Shown here: positions 33,819 through 45,853 of the stretch, in pieces
Layout: each line of letters starts with the position of its first letter
Position numbering within the stretch: the first letter of the stretch is position 1
Source of the DNA: Dipteris shenzhenensis
Lineage: Eukaryota > Polypodiophyta > Polypodiopsida > Gleicheniales
DNA length: 64,000 bases
NCBI GenBank assembly: GCA_047967505.1
Contig: CM106539.1
Reading direction: 5' to 3' (one strand)
Made by a program: the position numbers and the translations under genes
Notes under the pieces: model-generated
Databases searched by the model: none
Told to the model about the DNA's origin: nothing
The model's input: the letters and a program-made list of their open reading frames with translations, nothing else

Positions 33819-34475
33819 TGTTAAATTACACGGTGTAGCAGAACAAAAACTAAACAAACAATAGAGAGTACACAACAAACTGGAGAGGAACAAAATTTTC
33901 CTTCAATATTGATGTAATACAAATGATGGCTCCATCCACCCATGGTCTCCCATAGTGGAGCTTAGATGGTGATCTAGATAGATACCAGGTGAAGAGCTAC
34001 TAGCTAGAAGATCTCTACTGGAAGATCTGATCTGATGCAATGGACTAGGGAGGTCACCTCTTTATAGCTATGAGGAAGATAGTTGGATCAATGTAGTCGA
34101 TGGAACCGACTAGTCAACCTAGTCAGTGGAGCCAACTAGTCAACCTAGTCAGTGAAACTGACTAGTCATCCATGGAATATTCACAAAATATTCCCTATAC
34201 TGTCACCTTGGGGCCTCCCACTCCCGAACCCCCACCAAGGGGGCCGTCGGCCCCCCTGGGACCCCTTAGTCCCTAGCAAAAGAATAAGGGGCTCCCACAC
34301 AATCACCTTTCTACCATCAATAGTCTCATTGATAGACCTCATCGGACATGCAAGTTAGGATCCATCCAGTGTCCCAGGCTCACACATGGCTTCTCCTCAT
34401 ATGGGGGCCTTACAACTTGAGCACCTTGGACCACTGGTGGTTACCAAGAGGGTGGGGCATTGAGCATATCTAACA
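33819..34475 (-). repeat. 3' LTR of the minus-strand copia (657 bp)
   Basis: Contains a minus-strand TATA-like box (CTATAAAGAG, about 34060) and three copies of a unit of about 25 bases built on 'gactagtcaacctagtcagtgg' at about 34100-34165. A GC-rich fold-back region lies at about 34225-34265. Confidence 0.92.
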
Positions 34476-34487
34476 CCCCCCCTCAAT
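34476..34487 (-). promoter_or_regulatory. Polypurine tract, minus strand
   Basis: The minus strand reads ATTGAGGGGGGG directly before the 3' LTR. Confidence 0.88.
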
Positions 34488-34649
34488 GTCCATGAACTAC
34501 CTTCTCGGCCCAACGCTGAGTCTCTGAAGATGACTTTGAAGTTGATCCTTCCCGAGTGCCTTAGTGAAGATATCTGCTCCATTTTGCTCTGTTGGATAGT
34601 AGACTAATTCTGGTATCCCATCCTTGATCAAATCATGCACATAGTGATA

Positions 34650-35665
34650 CTAAATCTCTATATGTTTTGTGCGTGCATGAAACACTAGATTTTTAGCAAT
34701 GGCCATGCAGCTTTGATTGTCGCACCTCAGCACAGTTGCCTCATCCTCTTGCACTCCCATGTGCCATAAGATCCTCCTCAGCCACACTACTTCACAAGCA
34801 GCAAAACATGCTGCCTTGTACTCAGCCTTAATAGAAGAAAATGCCTCTGTTGGTTGTTTCTTATTGATCCAATTGAAGATACTTGAACCTAAAGAGAAAC
34901 AATATCCAGAAACTGATTTCTTGGAATCAACATCTCCAGCCCAATATGAGTCGCAATGACCAGCCAAGGAAGTGATCGTACCATAAGTGATGCCATAACC
35001 AAGAGTGCCCTTCACATACCTGAGCACCTGCATCCCTGCATTCCAATGATTCTCTCGAGGCTTATTGGAGAACCTGCTCAAAACGCCAATAGCAAAACTG
35101 ATGTCCAGTCTGGTGTTGCACAAATAGATGAGACTATTGACCAACTTCATGTACCTCCCGATGTCTGCTGGTGGTGAGGCATCCTCCACAGACAGCTGCT
35201 GAGAGATGAAGATCTTGCCTGGCTCTTGCCAGACTTCAATCCCCAAACAATAGTGCATCCTGTCATCTCAAACTCTATGCTCAACACCTTTCTAGTCTGC
35301 TGGATCATGTCTTCATAGTCACTTGTAATAAGGAGATCATCCACATATAGAACAATAATAGCAGATTTTCCACCTTTCCTATGCACATATAAGTTAGCAT
35401 CTGAGGCACATCTTTTGAAGTTTAATTTATGAAAGAATTTGTCTATCTATTGGTGCCATGCTCTTGGGGCCTGTTTCAGCCTGTACAGAGCCTTCTTCAG
35501 CTTACATACCTTGTTCTTAGAATGGGGGGCCTCAAACCCAGGTGGCTGAGCCATGTACACCTCCACCTTGAGGTCACCATTCAAGAATGCTGATTTAACA
35601 TCTATTTGATAAATTGGCCAATTTTTATGAGCAACTACCGATAGTACTGTGCGAATAGTGGTCAT
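34650..35665 (-). pseudogene. copia RT and RNase H
   Basis: [15 protein letters not shown] and [13 protein letters not shown] at 35665-35447, then LYVDDLLITSD in the next frame (35386-35147), so the YVDD catalytic motif survives. RNase H lies at 35258-34650, with SLIYLCNTRLDISFAIGVLS, GHCDSYWAGD, SSIKAEYKAA, LRCDNQSCMAIA and VFHARTKHIEI. Acidic residues of RNase H are present. Frameshifts between the three frames and stops make it non-functional. Confidence 0.88.
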
Positions 35666-36167
35666 TCTGGCAGTCGGAGCAAAAGATTCTTGAAAATCAA
35701 ACCCTTCAACCTACAAAAATCCTTGTGCAACCAATCTGGCTTTGTACTTTTCCAAAGTCCCATCGGCCTTGTACTTTACCTTCCAAACCCACTTGGTGCT
35801 AATAACCTTTCTGTTAGGTGGTCGATCTACTAGCTCTTAAGTTTCATTCTTCATGATGCTGTCATATTCTACTTTCATAGCGTTTTTCCAATCTCGATCT
35901 CATTTACTTCTGCAATAATCTCAGCCATCAAGGCCATATTGACTATGTGGGCAGAAGCCCTCCTTTGCTCCTCGATTCTCTGAGACCACCTTGGTCCATC
36001 TGCATGTTTCTCAATAGACATAGGCATTTGGTTATCATGGTCATAGAGCTGCCTTATCCATCATGGAAATGGCTTTTCCAGTGGTGTAACAATAGGTTGG
36101 TGACTTATACCTTCATCATCTGATATTTCCTCCTTTATATCTCCTGGGACAGTAGGTCCATAGTGAA

Positions 36168-37480
36168 TTACCTCTTCACTTGATGATAAAGTGGAAGAGC
36201 TCTTCTCTGCCTCCACTGCATGTGGCTGCTCTCCTTGAACACATCGCGGCTCGCTATGATCTTCTTTGCCTCTCGGTCATACAACTTATGGGCTTTTCTC
36301 TCATCACAATAGTCTAAGAAGATACATTTGGTGCTTTTTGGTTGTAGCTTGTTTCTCTCTTTGTTTCGTACATGCACATAGCATTCACACCCAAACGTTC
36401 TGAAATGGGAGACAAATGGCTTCTTACCGCCACTGTAAGCCTCATGTGGTGTTTTACCTTTGAGTGCCTTTGTATAGCTATGATTAAGGATGTAAACTGC
36501 AGTATTGACAGCCTCAGCCCAAAAGTAGTTTGGCAGTCTAGCACCTTTCAACATACACCTCCCCATCTCCACGGTGGTCCGCATTCGGCATTCAACAACC
36601 AAATTTTACTGAGGCATATGTGGTGTCGTCGTTTGTCGCTTGATCCCTTTGCTCTTGCAAAAATCTCCAAACTCTGTAGAAACAAACTCACCACCACTAT
36701 CCAATCTGATTTTCTTCACTTTTCTTCCTGATTCATTTTCAACAAGCTATAGCCATTCTTTCAATTTACCAAAAGCTTGAGCCTTTTTGTGAAGAAAGTA
36801 CACCCACATCTTCTTACTATAGTCGTCTCGACAATCAATAAAAAATAGGAAGATCCTCCCCCCAAGGCGTGTGTAGGCATCTTACCGCACAAGTTAACAT
36901 GCACTAACTCTAGAGGATCGTTTGCTCTATTCTTGCTTTCTTGTGGGAATGCCTTTCTCTATTGCTTGCCCATCATGCAAGCTTCACATGGTTCTTTGAT
37001 TTCTGTTACTGTAGGTAAGTGAGCAACCATACCTTGCTTCTGCATCTCCTTCAGCACTGCCAATCCGATGTGGTCAAATATTTCGTGCCAGAGTTTGCTT
37101 GTGCCCACTCCAGTGGTGGCTGTAAGAGCACTTAGCTCATACAGGTTGTACCTCCTTACTCCTGTGCCAACAAGATTGATAGCACTATCCAGAATTTTTG
37201 CTCCTATCTTGTTGAACCTCACCTCATGGTCAAGGTCAGTTATGGAAGCAACTGATAGCAGATTTCTCTTGATTTGTGGAACATACAACACATTAGATAG
37301 TTTCTTAACATCACCATTTACAGAAACAAATGAAACCATACCTATACCCTCAATAGGGCATTTTGTGTTATTTCCAACCATCACGGTGATGGGTTCCTAT
37401 AGAGGCTGCATGGAACAATATAGACCCTTCTTGCAGGTCATGTGACAGGAGGCACCACTATCCAACACCCATGAATCAGT
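36168..37480 (-). pseudogene. copia protease and integrase
   Basis: Protease: SWVLDSGASCHMT near 37460-37420, catalytic DSG intact. Pre-integrase zinc region: LWHEIFDH and CEACMMGKQ (37384-36959). Integrase core: the first acidic position in LVHVNLCGKM (about 36920) is Asn, where copia elements usually have Asp. The second Asp is present in RLDSGGEFVS (about 36700) and the Glu in NLVVECRMRTT (about 36595). A stop and frame change divide the core. The C-terminal part (36602-36168) carries FRTFGCECYVHV and a decayed tail. Confidence 0.85.
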
Positions 37481-38556
37481 GGTTGACACTTCTTGAACTG
37501 AGGAACACTCTTCCTTAATGGCCAGAAATAGATCCAACTTCCGCTATGTTAGCTGTCTCTTTCCCCTTATTTGTCTTCTTCAGGGTACCATTCTTTTCAT
37601 CTGCTTTCTTGACCTAGCAATCTGCAATCACATGGCCCTTCTTCGTGTAGTAGAAGCATTCTTCCTGAAACTTCTTGTTGCTGCCCTTCTTCTTTTTGTC
37701 ACGACTCGTAGAGGACTCACCTTTGGTGGAGGAACCACCTTTGCCTTTTGCAGTGGCAGAGAATGCAACATCCCCATTGTTGCCTCCATCTCAAGCTTTA
37801 AGCCTCAATTCCTCCTCCATAAGTAAAGCACAAAACTCCTAAAATGATAATGGTTGGGGTCTCACCTGAGTGTTAAGTGCTGTTACCAGTCCATCAAACC
37901 TTGGTGGACATATCCAGAGACACCGTCGAGGTAGCTCTTTGCTAGTCTTTTGTATCCCAGCACCAGCCATCTGGTCACACAGATTTTTTATTTGGGTTAT
38001 GAATGCCTCCGCTGTCTCTCCTTCATTAAACTTCTCAACTGTGTTGTGAGCTGATTCTCTAGGTTCTGGATCCTTGTTTGATTCCGCGTCTAATACTAAC
38101 TCTTCAATATGTTCTAGGCCATAGTTGCCTTAGATGTATGCCGCAAAACACTATCAGTAGTACTTGTAACCAGGGCACACAGAGCATCTGTGTTCCTGCA
38201 TTTCCAAGCTCATAGAAGGTCGACATTAGGAGGTATCATACTCCCCAGATTTGCTGGGTCAGGGGTTCCTTGTGGTTCTAGGTCAGTCCCCAGTACTATC
38301 TCCAGAAGCTCATATGAATCTAGAATAGGAGTAATTTTAAACTTCCACAGAGTGTAGTTCGTACCATCTAAGCTTGCCTTCAGTGAAGCCTAGTGGGCAA
38401 ATCCTCAACGCCTAGATTGTTGGTGCAGCAGTAGCTACTAGCAGCTGGCTGAACTCGAGCTACTTCTTGTTGAGCCGCTTCCTATTGTGTGTGCTATTGA
38501 ATCCCTCACCTCTCTTCTATTCTTCGATCCTTAGAGCTGCTTGGGCTCTGATACCA
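37481..38556 (-). pseudogene. copia gag, minus strand, with second primer site
   Basis: Decayed gag. The zinc knuckle near 37650-37605 reads ECFYYTKKGHVIADC, with the second Cys changed to Tyr. The gag start near 38400 is preceded by a second primer site (38539-38556, TGGTATCAGAGCCCAAGC on the minus strand), which belongs to the inner duplicate copy. Several stops are present. Confidence 0.7.
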
Positions 38557-38696
38557 TGTTAAATTACACGGCGCAACAGACCATAAATTGAACAAAGAAT
38601 AGAGAGTACACAACAAACTGGAGAGGAACAAGATTTTCTTTCAATACTAATGTAGTACAGATGATGGCCATCTAAGCTCCACTGTGATCTCCATGC
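38147..38696 (-). repeat. Inner copy of a 0.55-kb partial duplication
   Basis: 38147-38556 (gag start and primer site) plus 38557-38696 (last 140 bases of an LTR) repeats 38697-39111 plus 39112-39250. The copies differ by scattered substitutions. In the inner LTR piece a 17-base segment (38668-38684) is exactly inverted relative to 39247-39263. Confidence 0.85.
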
Positions 38697-39111
38697 ACTA
38701 TCAGTAATACTTGTAACCAAGGCACACAGAGCATCTGCGTTCCTACGTTTCCAAGCTCATAGAAGGTAGGCATTAGGAGGTATCATACTCCCCGGATTTG
38801 CTGGGTCGGGGGTTCCTTGTGGTTCTGTGCCAGTCCCCAGTACTGTCTCCAGAAGCTCATATGAATCCAGAATAGCAGTAATTTTAAACTTCCACAGAAT
38901 GTAGTTCATACCATCTAGCTTGCCTTCAGTGAAGGCTGGTGGGCGAATCCTCAATGCCTGGATTGTTGGTGCAGCAGCAGCTGCTAGCAGCTGGCTGAAC
39001 TCGAGCCGCTTCCTGTTGAGCCACTTCCTATTGCCATCACTCCGTATGCTATTGAAGCCCTCGCCTCTCTTCTATTCTTCGATCCTTAGAGCCGCCTGGG
39101 CTCTGATACCA
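38697..39111 (-). pseudogene. Outer copy of gag start, cut off by duplication
   Basis: The minus frame 38954-38757 reads PPAFTEGKLDGMNYILWKFK, a gag N-terminus like those of other copia elements. It ends where the inner LTR fragment begins, so this copy can only make a short gag stub. Its primer site at 39094-39111 is intact and adjoins the full 5' LTR. Confidence 0.8.
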
Positions 39112-39781
39112 TGTTAAATTACACGGCGCAATAGAACAAAAACTGAACAAAGAATAGAGAGTACACAGCAAACTGGAGAGGAACAAAAATTTCCTTCAAT
39201 ACTAATGTAGTATAGATGATGGACAGGGCAAATCTGTGCACTCCCACAGTGGAGCTTAGATGGCGATCTAGACAGATACTAGGTGAAGAGCTACTAGCTG
39301 GAAGATCTCTGCTAGAAGATCTGATCTGATCTGAACTAATCTGATGCAATGGACTGGGGAGGTCGCCTCTTTATAGCTATGAGGGAGGTAGTTAGATCAA
39401 CCTAGTCGGTGGAGCCAACTAGTCAACCTAGTCGGTGGAATCGACTAGTCATCCATGGAAAATTCAGGGAATATTCCTTATACTATCACCTCAGGGGCTC
39501 TCGCCCTCGAACCCCCACCAGGGGGGCCGCTGGCCCCCTTGGGACCCCCCAACTGGGGGCTTGTTGGCCCCCAGGCCCCAGCAAGAATAAGGGGCTCCCA
39601 CACAATCACCTTTCTACCATCAACGGTCTCATTGATAGACCTCATCTGACATGCAAGTCAGGATCCATCCAGTGTCCTGGCGGGCTCACACATGGCTTCT
39701 CCTCATATGAGGGCCTTACAACTTGAGCACCTTGGACCACTAGTGGTTACCAGGAGGGTGGGGCATTTAGCATATCTAACA
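39112..39781 (-). repeat. 5' LTR of the minus-strand copia (670 bp)
   Basis: Same ends as the 33819 LTR. It has two copies of the GACTAGTC-containing unit where the other LTR has three, and a longer GC-rich fold-back at about 39520-39580 (ccaactgggggc, then ggcccccagg). Confidence 0.92.
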
Positions 39782-40400
39782 CTCAATCCGAGCTAGGGTC
39801 ATGTATCAAATATTTAAAACAAAATGGAAGAAATGACGTTTAATACCTTAGATGAAAGGAACCAGTTGTAATAGAGGCAAATGTCAAAACCATCATTGTT
39901 AGATTGTCCTAAGATTTAAGAACATCCAGGTAGGAGCTCATGATCTTGAGTTTCGACGACAAATGATGCAACTGTGCAAAGACTTCATGGATGTGTTTGC
40001 ATGGAGTAAAAAGGCCTTAAGTGTGCCCATCCATTAGAAGGATTTCCAGGATTCCACTAAGACTCAAGGCAAAGCTAACTTAACAACACTACTAAAGACT
40101 AGCAAATGATCTTTAGCCACAAGACTAGCAAATGATCTTCAGCCCCCAATATGCTATGCTAGATATGAAGTTGCTTGAATCTAGTCTAATTTTTTTATTT
40201 TGCAAGTGTCAGATTGGTGCTCAATCATAGTTTCCATTCCCAAAATATCACATTCTATATTTCTTCATGTTTATTATATGGTGATAGACTAGTGCATGTT
40301 GTCAATCCTAGCATCATTGTCCAAAGACATATCACTTTTTGTTTTTTTGTAGTCATAAGCTATGACATAGAGACTCACAATATGCTCGAGAAGAGAGGCT
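39782..40400 (+). mobile_element. Ty3/gypsy relic, right part of interrupted target
   Basis: Directly after the LTR, the sequence resumes the gypsy relic left at 33818. 'gagctaggg', 'aaaacaaaatggaagaaatg' and 'atagaggcaaatgtca' match the reverse complement of 49640-49720. 'ttcatggatgtgtttgcatgg' and the following 250 bases match 28340-28600. In the related copies this is the protease to RT linker. Confidence 0.75.
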
Positions 40401-41059
40401 ATGTTTGATAATTTTATTCAAATTTTAAGCTAAGACATTATATATTGAAAAAAAAAAAGGCCTTCTCCATTGGAACAAAATCCATGAAGCTGATGATGAA
40501 TACTTTAAAGACTCCAAACTGACTCATAAAATGGATAGTCATGTTACAGGACTTTAGTCATGGACCTAGAGGTTTATCTTCCCCACCATTAGTACTTGAC
40601 AATGATAGTATCTATGAGCTAGGGAGATCCCAAGGGGACATGATCAAAGTCAAAATGTGTAAGTCAACGATACAACCATAGCATATCAGTATCATAGGAG
40701 GCACAGGCTATATTGAAGAGGCCCCAAGGGAGTTTATCAACATTTGCCTAACAACACAAATGAAATCCTTCTGACCTTGTGGGAACTCCATTATTCATCT
40801 TGTGGAGAATAGTTTTCTTCTGGTAACTCCATTAGTCATCTTCTGCAGAATAGTTTTCTTGAAACATTATAGCCTAGAATATCCTACTAGTTGGGTATTG
40901 GTTGCCCACCTCAATAAAATGTTGTCATTAGCATGTCAAGACATGTGATGTGTCTCAAAGAGTTGAAAGGATGCGTAATCAAATTGACCACTTACCCCCA
41001 TGTTGACCCTTCTCCCTTTTGACACTACTACCATTAGGCTCCATTTCGATGCTTTTCAT
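40401..41059. other. Decayed gypsy continuation; short tandem duplication
   Basis: Probably more of the gypsy relic, too broken to assign. A 41-base block (aactccatta.tcatctt...gagaatagttttctt) occurs twice at about 40786-40863. Confidence 0.4.
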
Positions 41060-43620
41060 TGACACTTTTACTTAGTTCTTTAATGAAAATGGTGTCCATT
41101 GAAACTGAGGAATGCAAGCTACCTTCATGTTCCAAAACTCAGAATGTGTATTATAAGTGCTAGCTTCCAACAAATTTATTTGTTGATCTTTTATTTCATG
41201 CTCCATTTCTAGATCTTTAGAGTTTCTAGGTGCAACTTGAATCACAACTTTCACTCGATCAAGTTGAAAAACTAAGATATATATAGTCAGGAACATTCAT
41301 AATATGTTCATACCACCTTTAGCAAAATCCAACGATAAGACAACAATATAAGAAAAATTCTTACTTGTACGCAGTATATGGATAGAAAAAATTGATCATC
41401 CCAATTTTTTGTTGAGTCAATGGCAAAAAACACACTTGGATCCATCTTTACTATATCTTGTCGAACACCTCTATAAATGATTTTGCCAGCCAATTCACAT
41501 CAAAGATAAATACTTTGAATTTTCTAAAATTCACTTGCAAAATGTCTTGTATGTTTCAACATAATCCATTGCGCCTGTAATGAGATTTATTTGGCCATGA
41601 ATTCTCATGGAAAATGTGCTACACTTTACATCAATTTTCTCTACTCTTGATAGTGCCTACCATACACCCATCTTTCATTGAACAAATAGTACTATAGAGG
41701 TAATTGAATTTTCTTGAGCATATACCATAAGTACTAAAAGTAATATGATTATATATCTATGGATCACAACCTCATGTAAATTCCTCTTCCTATCTATCAC
41801 AATCCCCCCTCTTTGATTGGCACCTTTGAGAGAGTCTTCTAGCTAGTTGATGATGCATTTAGAAGGCATTACTAGCTCTACGGAATTTTGCTTTTCCAAA
41901 ATTGTAAAGACAACCCTTGGGTCATCACTACCATCCCAAAGATGAGGCATGTTTGGATTGATTTTTATAAGAAACTCTATAATGTAAAACATTGGCTCTT
42001 ACACCAATCATCCTTCTACCATGCCATCCTCTAGTCTTCATAAACCCTTCTAATAAAAACATCCACCAGCTATGCAAAGTTCTTACATATTCCAATTCAT
42101 CTACCAAGTGCAAGAATGGATGCATTAGACATCCATAATGCTTGTAAGAAATGCCTTTTCAATCAAACATACATCTTTGATGGCTAGAATTCTCATTCTT
42201 GAATGGATAATTTCTTTATCTCTTGTCCACATGCATTTATCTATCGGATCAACATTGGAGCTAGGTTTTTCAATGAGAAGGAAACTTTAACATGCACAAT
42301 AGACTCTTTGACCTTACAAATACAATGAGCTTAGAGATGGAATTCTATAATAATGATAATCTATCTGTAAAGTTGAAATGAGAGTTCAAAAACATTTTGA
42401 ATTCAAGTGGAAATAATGTTACCTTTACATTTTGTACAAATCATGCAACTTGAGATCACTTAGTTTCCATTCAAATTAAAGGCACCCTTCAACTTATGTG
42501 TATACTTTGTTGGGGTTTTCTATCACATAATGCTTTTCACATAGCCCTCTTTTACATTTATTAGTAGCAGCCATGGTGCCTTTGGTAAAATAATCTTGCT
42601 ATTGATGTGTTTTGGCCAGAAGTCCCTTTTGGCTCCCATCACTTTCAAGTCCTCTCGTGCTTTCATACTATCACTATTTCTAATCATATGCTTCCATATA
42701 CTTTTGGAAACATTTTTAAATATATGCATTAGATCCAATAGATATGTGACTTTATGATGCCTCCAATAATAAACAGGGTAAAATATGAAAAGATTTTGCA
42801 TGCTCAGTGGAGGCTTTGGGACTTTTATATCATGCCAAAGTTGCTCCCAATCTCTAGATCCAATGACTGGAGGAAGACAAGCTATTCTATAATACAAAAA
42901 GATAGGTCTACTACATATGGATGGTTCATAAGAAGAAATTCTTTGTGCTTCTCAATCACCATCTTTGAAAGAGCTTTGGAATCTTGACTACACAAACTAT
43001 CTCCATATTAACTTAGGCATTCATGGTATCCGAAGAGTTGGAGACTTGTTACAGTAATAAGACACAAGAAAAGAAGTGAAAGAAGAGCACAATAAATCAC
43101 AAATTGATTTTGGTGAATTGAGAGAATAGAACTTTTGTACCTAAGTAATGTGCAAGCCGGGATAATCATGCATTGCCCACATCAAAATTTCTTTTACATG
43201 AAAATGATGTTGGCCCAAAGTAATGTCATAAACCGGTAATGCCATTCCATAGTATTTGCAAGTCTTCTATCAATGGGACTAGATTCACATCCATGTTCTT
43301 CACCTTATGCCTACTTGCTAAGCTTAACGCCAACATCAAATGCCCCTTCTTTACGTTCAACCACAGAGGAATATTGTAGCTTGTGACTACCACTAGCCAT
43401 GTGGACCATGATGTAGATTGTTTTCCAAATGGAGTAACACCATGCATAGCCAATCCAAGATGCAAATGCAAAGGCTCAAGCCAAACTTACTTTCTACATT
43501 TCTTTGATCCCTTCCATCCACAAGTATCTTTAATGTTTTTTCGTGAAGTGGTTGCAAAAATGTCAATCCATAAGTCTAGCCAATGATCCATAATGAAATG
43601 GGTGTGTTATTTGTGTTAAG
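41060..43620 (-). mobile_element. CACTA (En/Spm) transposase relic, minus strand
   Basis: Minus-strand frames carry the TNP2-type transposase in order. 43540-43480 reads a decayed catalytic-core start. 43471-43226 reads LGLAMHGVTPFGKQSTSWST, then YNIPLWLNVKKGHLMLAL and 'MDVNLVPLIEDLQILW', a textbook Transposase_21 block. About 43190-43140 has 'ILMWAMHDYPGLHIT'. 42897-42523 has VTYLLDLMHIFKNVSKSIWK and KAREDLKVMGAKRDFWP. 42125-41928 has HLVDELEYVRTLHSWWMFLL. 41493-41308 resembles the later DUF4216-like part (YRGVRQDIVKMD). Frames change several times. I found no CACTA terminal repeats. Confidence 0.82.
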
Positions 43621-45852
43621 ATGGACATGTGTTGTAGTACTTTTCCCAACATCTTATATCCTTTTGTGTATTGTCTATATTGAGATGCACCACATTGTAG
43701 TCAAGTTGAGAGTGCTCATATGTTCCTCTATAAAGGATGCACATGCATAATTTGACTTATAATCCATTCCTAATGATGCAAGTATTCAAAAGTAGTGTTT
43801 AAAGATGCTTGATACATCAATCCATTCAATATACTTTGAAAGTATTGTTTGAATCAACCTATAGACCTCAATCCATTAAATAAATGTGAAACATCAAAAT
43901 TGGAAGGACATGTAATAAAACCATTCATTAGAGTAACTCAAAGGTCTTACCAAAAGAGGAATGAAATGCTAGTATCTGACCATCCATAAGTTTCTTGCAA
44001 GCTTAAGATTAGAAGGATGCTTGCAAGAAAATTTTTTCTTTCCCATTCATATGACATGTTGTTTGCTTCATGTTGTAAGATTTCCTCCTCATAACTCATG
44101 TTATGGTTGAGGGTTCAATCCTCCCTAATCACTTTGACATCTTCATCTATGCACAAGTAGATTTTCAACCTAGTTATCCTACTATCCAAGATCATCTAGA
44201 AAGAAAAAGTTTTCTTGAAACTACACATAGCTCCATATACCTCATAGAAGAGTAGGAGCACCCCTAGCAATTTGGTCATCTTTATCATGTACCATTGCAA
44301 GAAAGTACAAGTATATCATTGGCAAACAACTGAGAACAAAATTTCTTACCTAATGGCAACCTCAATACTCAAGTTAACCTTTGTCCAACCTCTTTCTAAG
44401 TATACTGATAAGTGAAACAATGCAAAAATAGCAAGGGAGCTAGAGTTAATTGAAAGGCAATGCCTCCAACACCATCTTCTTCACTCTTCTGCCCATGCAT
44501 ATCCGCTACGCCCATGACCGCTTGAATGACTCGGAACCTGCAAGACCTCGCCTTCAATAGCCTCTTCAACCTTGAATTTGCGCCATTTGCAAGAAGCACC
44601 CTGCGGCTCTTCCTTCCAATGGCCGACCGATGGACTACTAGCACATATTGCCTTCACATCCATGATGCCTCTGAGAGAGATACAACCCACTGGTGGTGAA
44701 CTATAACCACAGGTCAGCAAGGCTTAGTCATCCAGTCGACATGTGGTAGGTAAGGATTAAGTTAACCCTAGGTCAAGTTAACCATGGGTTAGTGAAGCTT
44801 GGTCAAGATTTTGGCATGTGGCACCCGACTGCCGCATCATCTTATCTTGCTAGCTCAATAGTTAACTTATCACATCATCAGATTGAGTAGTTAGTGCCAC
44901 AACATTAGTTGACTCATTATTGCCTAGTTAGCAGTGCCACATCATCACTACCAAGTGGCACTGACTCCCTGCCGGGCACAATTTCCCCTTCACTAGCACA
45001 TTGTGCTGCATGTGCACCCACCTGCCACCTAAGCACATGGCTTCACAAGAACACCTCTTGCTAGGAACAGTCATAGCATGTGAACACAATTGCCACACCA
45101 AAGTGGCACATCATCATTTTGCACCATTTTTTGCCCCTCAACCTAGATCAAGCCATACCTCTTGATCTAGGAAGAATTTGAGGGTGCTCCAAAAAGAAAA
45201 AACACTCAATTTTTTGTGCTCTACGTGCTCATCACACCACACACACGTTTTGGCACAAGTATTACACACTTTTGAGCCTCAGTGATAGAACCACTTCCTA
45301 CACACACATCAGCCTCTACATCGACGCATTTGACCCAACACCTAAAATGAACAAAGAAAAGGAATTATTTGCTGCTTTTTCATCGCTTGACGGTTGGTCT
45401 AGTTCTAGTTCAGAGTAGATTAGATCATCCATAGTGAAAAGAACTCCAAAGCAGCCAATCGAAGCCATGCCAAAAAATTCCTAAATAAGTCCTACTCAGT
45501 CCCTATGCTCACATGCGGTTTCACATCCCCACATTACCTAAAACTTGACATTCCATAGTTCAGTGAGAAGACTTCAGAGTGTTCAGAGGTATTGATTAAC
45601 TGAACACTTGGAAGATTGTACATGATTTGATTTCACACACACACGCCATCATTGTAAAGCCTCTTGGCCATTTTTTGGCATTGTGCACATCATATCAAGC
45701 ATTGCAAAGCCTCTTGGCTATTCCAGGCATCATTTGCCACAAGCCTTATGATAGATTGGATTATATATTGTAGTTCTATAATCACCAACACTTTAGATTG
45801 TAGTTGATTCAGGCAGTGATTTTTCAGACACTTTGAGTACATTTATTGCACC
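43621..45852. other. Unassigned; probable leader of the next copia gag
   Basis: About 44700-45850 is GC-richer and includes a block (45000-45070) that matches, in reverse, the leader of the minus-strand gag element at 19.4 kb. This supports a copia leader running into the gag at 45854. No LTR end or primer site was recognised. Short frames at 44396-44720 have no domain. Confidence 0.4.
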
Positions 45853-45853
45853 A

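Larger units (their letters stand above)
33819..39781 (-). mobile_element. Ty1/copia element with 0.66-kb LTRs, minus strand
   Basis: The element is 5963 bp on the minus strand. Its LTRs are 33819-34475 and 39112-39781, with TGTTAGATATGC at the minus-strand start and AATTTAACA at the end. The primer site TGGTATCAGAGCCCAGGC (39094-39111) and polypurine tract ATTGAGGGGGGG (34476-34487) are both adjacent. Flanking 5-mers are GTGAA and CTCAA, a weakened target duplication. Between the LTRs all copia domains are found in order but with stops and frameshifts. A 0.55-kb partial duplication near 38147-39250 repeats an LTR end, primer site and gag start. The host sequence on both sides is one gypsy relic. 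Confidence 0.92.

Noticed and set aside
44396-44720. Two overlapping minus-strand frames with Arg-rich protein
   Set aside because: They lie in a likely copia leader, overlap in two frames and show no domain.
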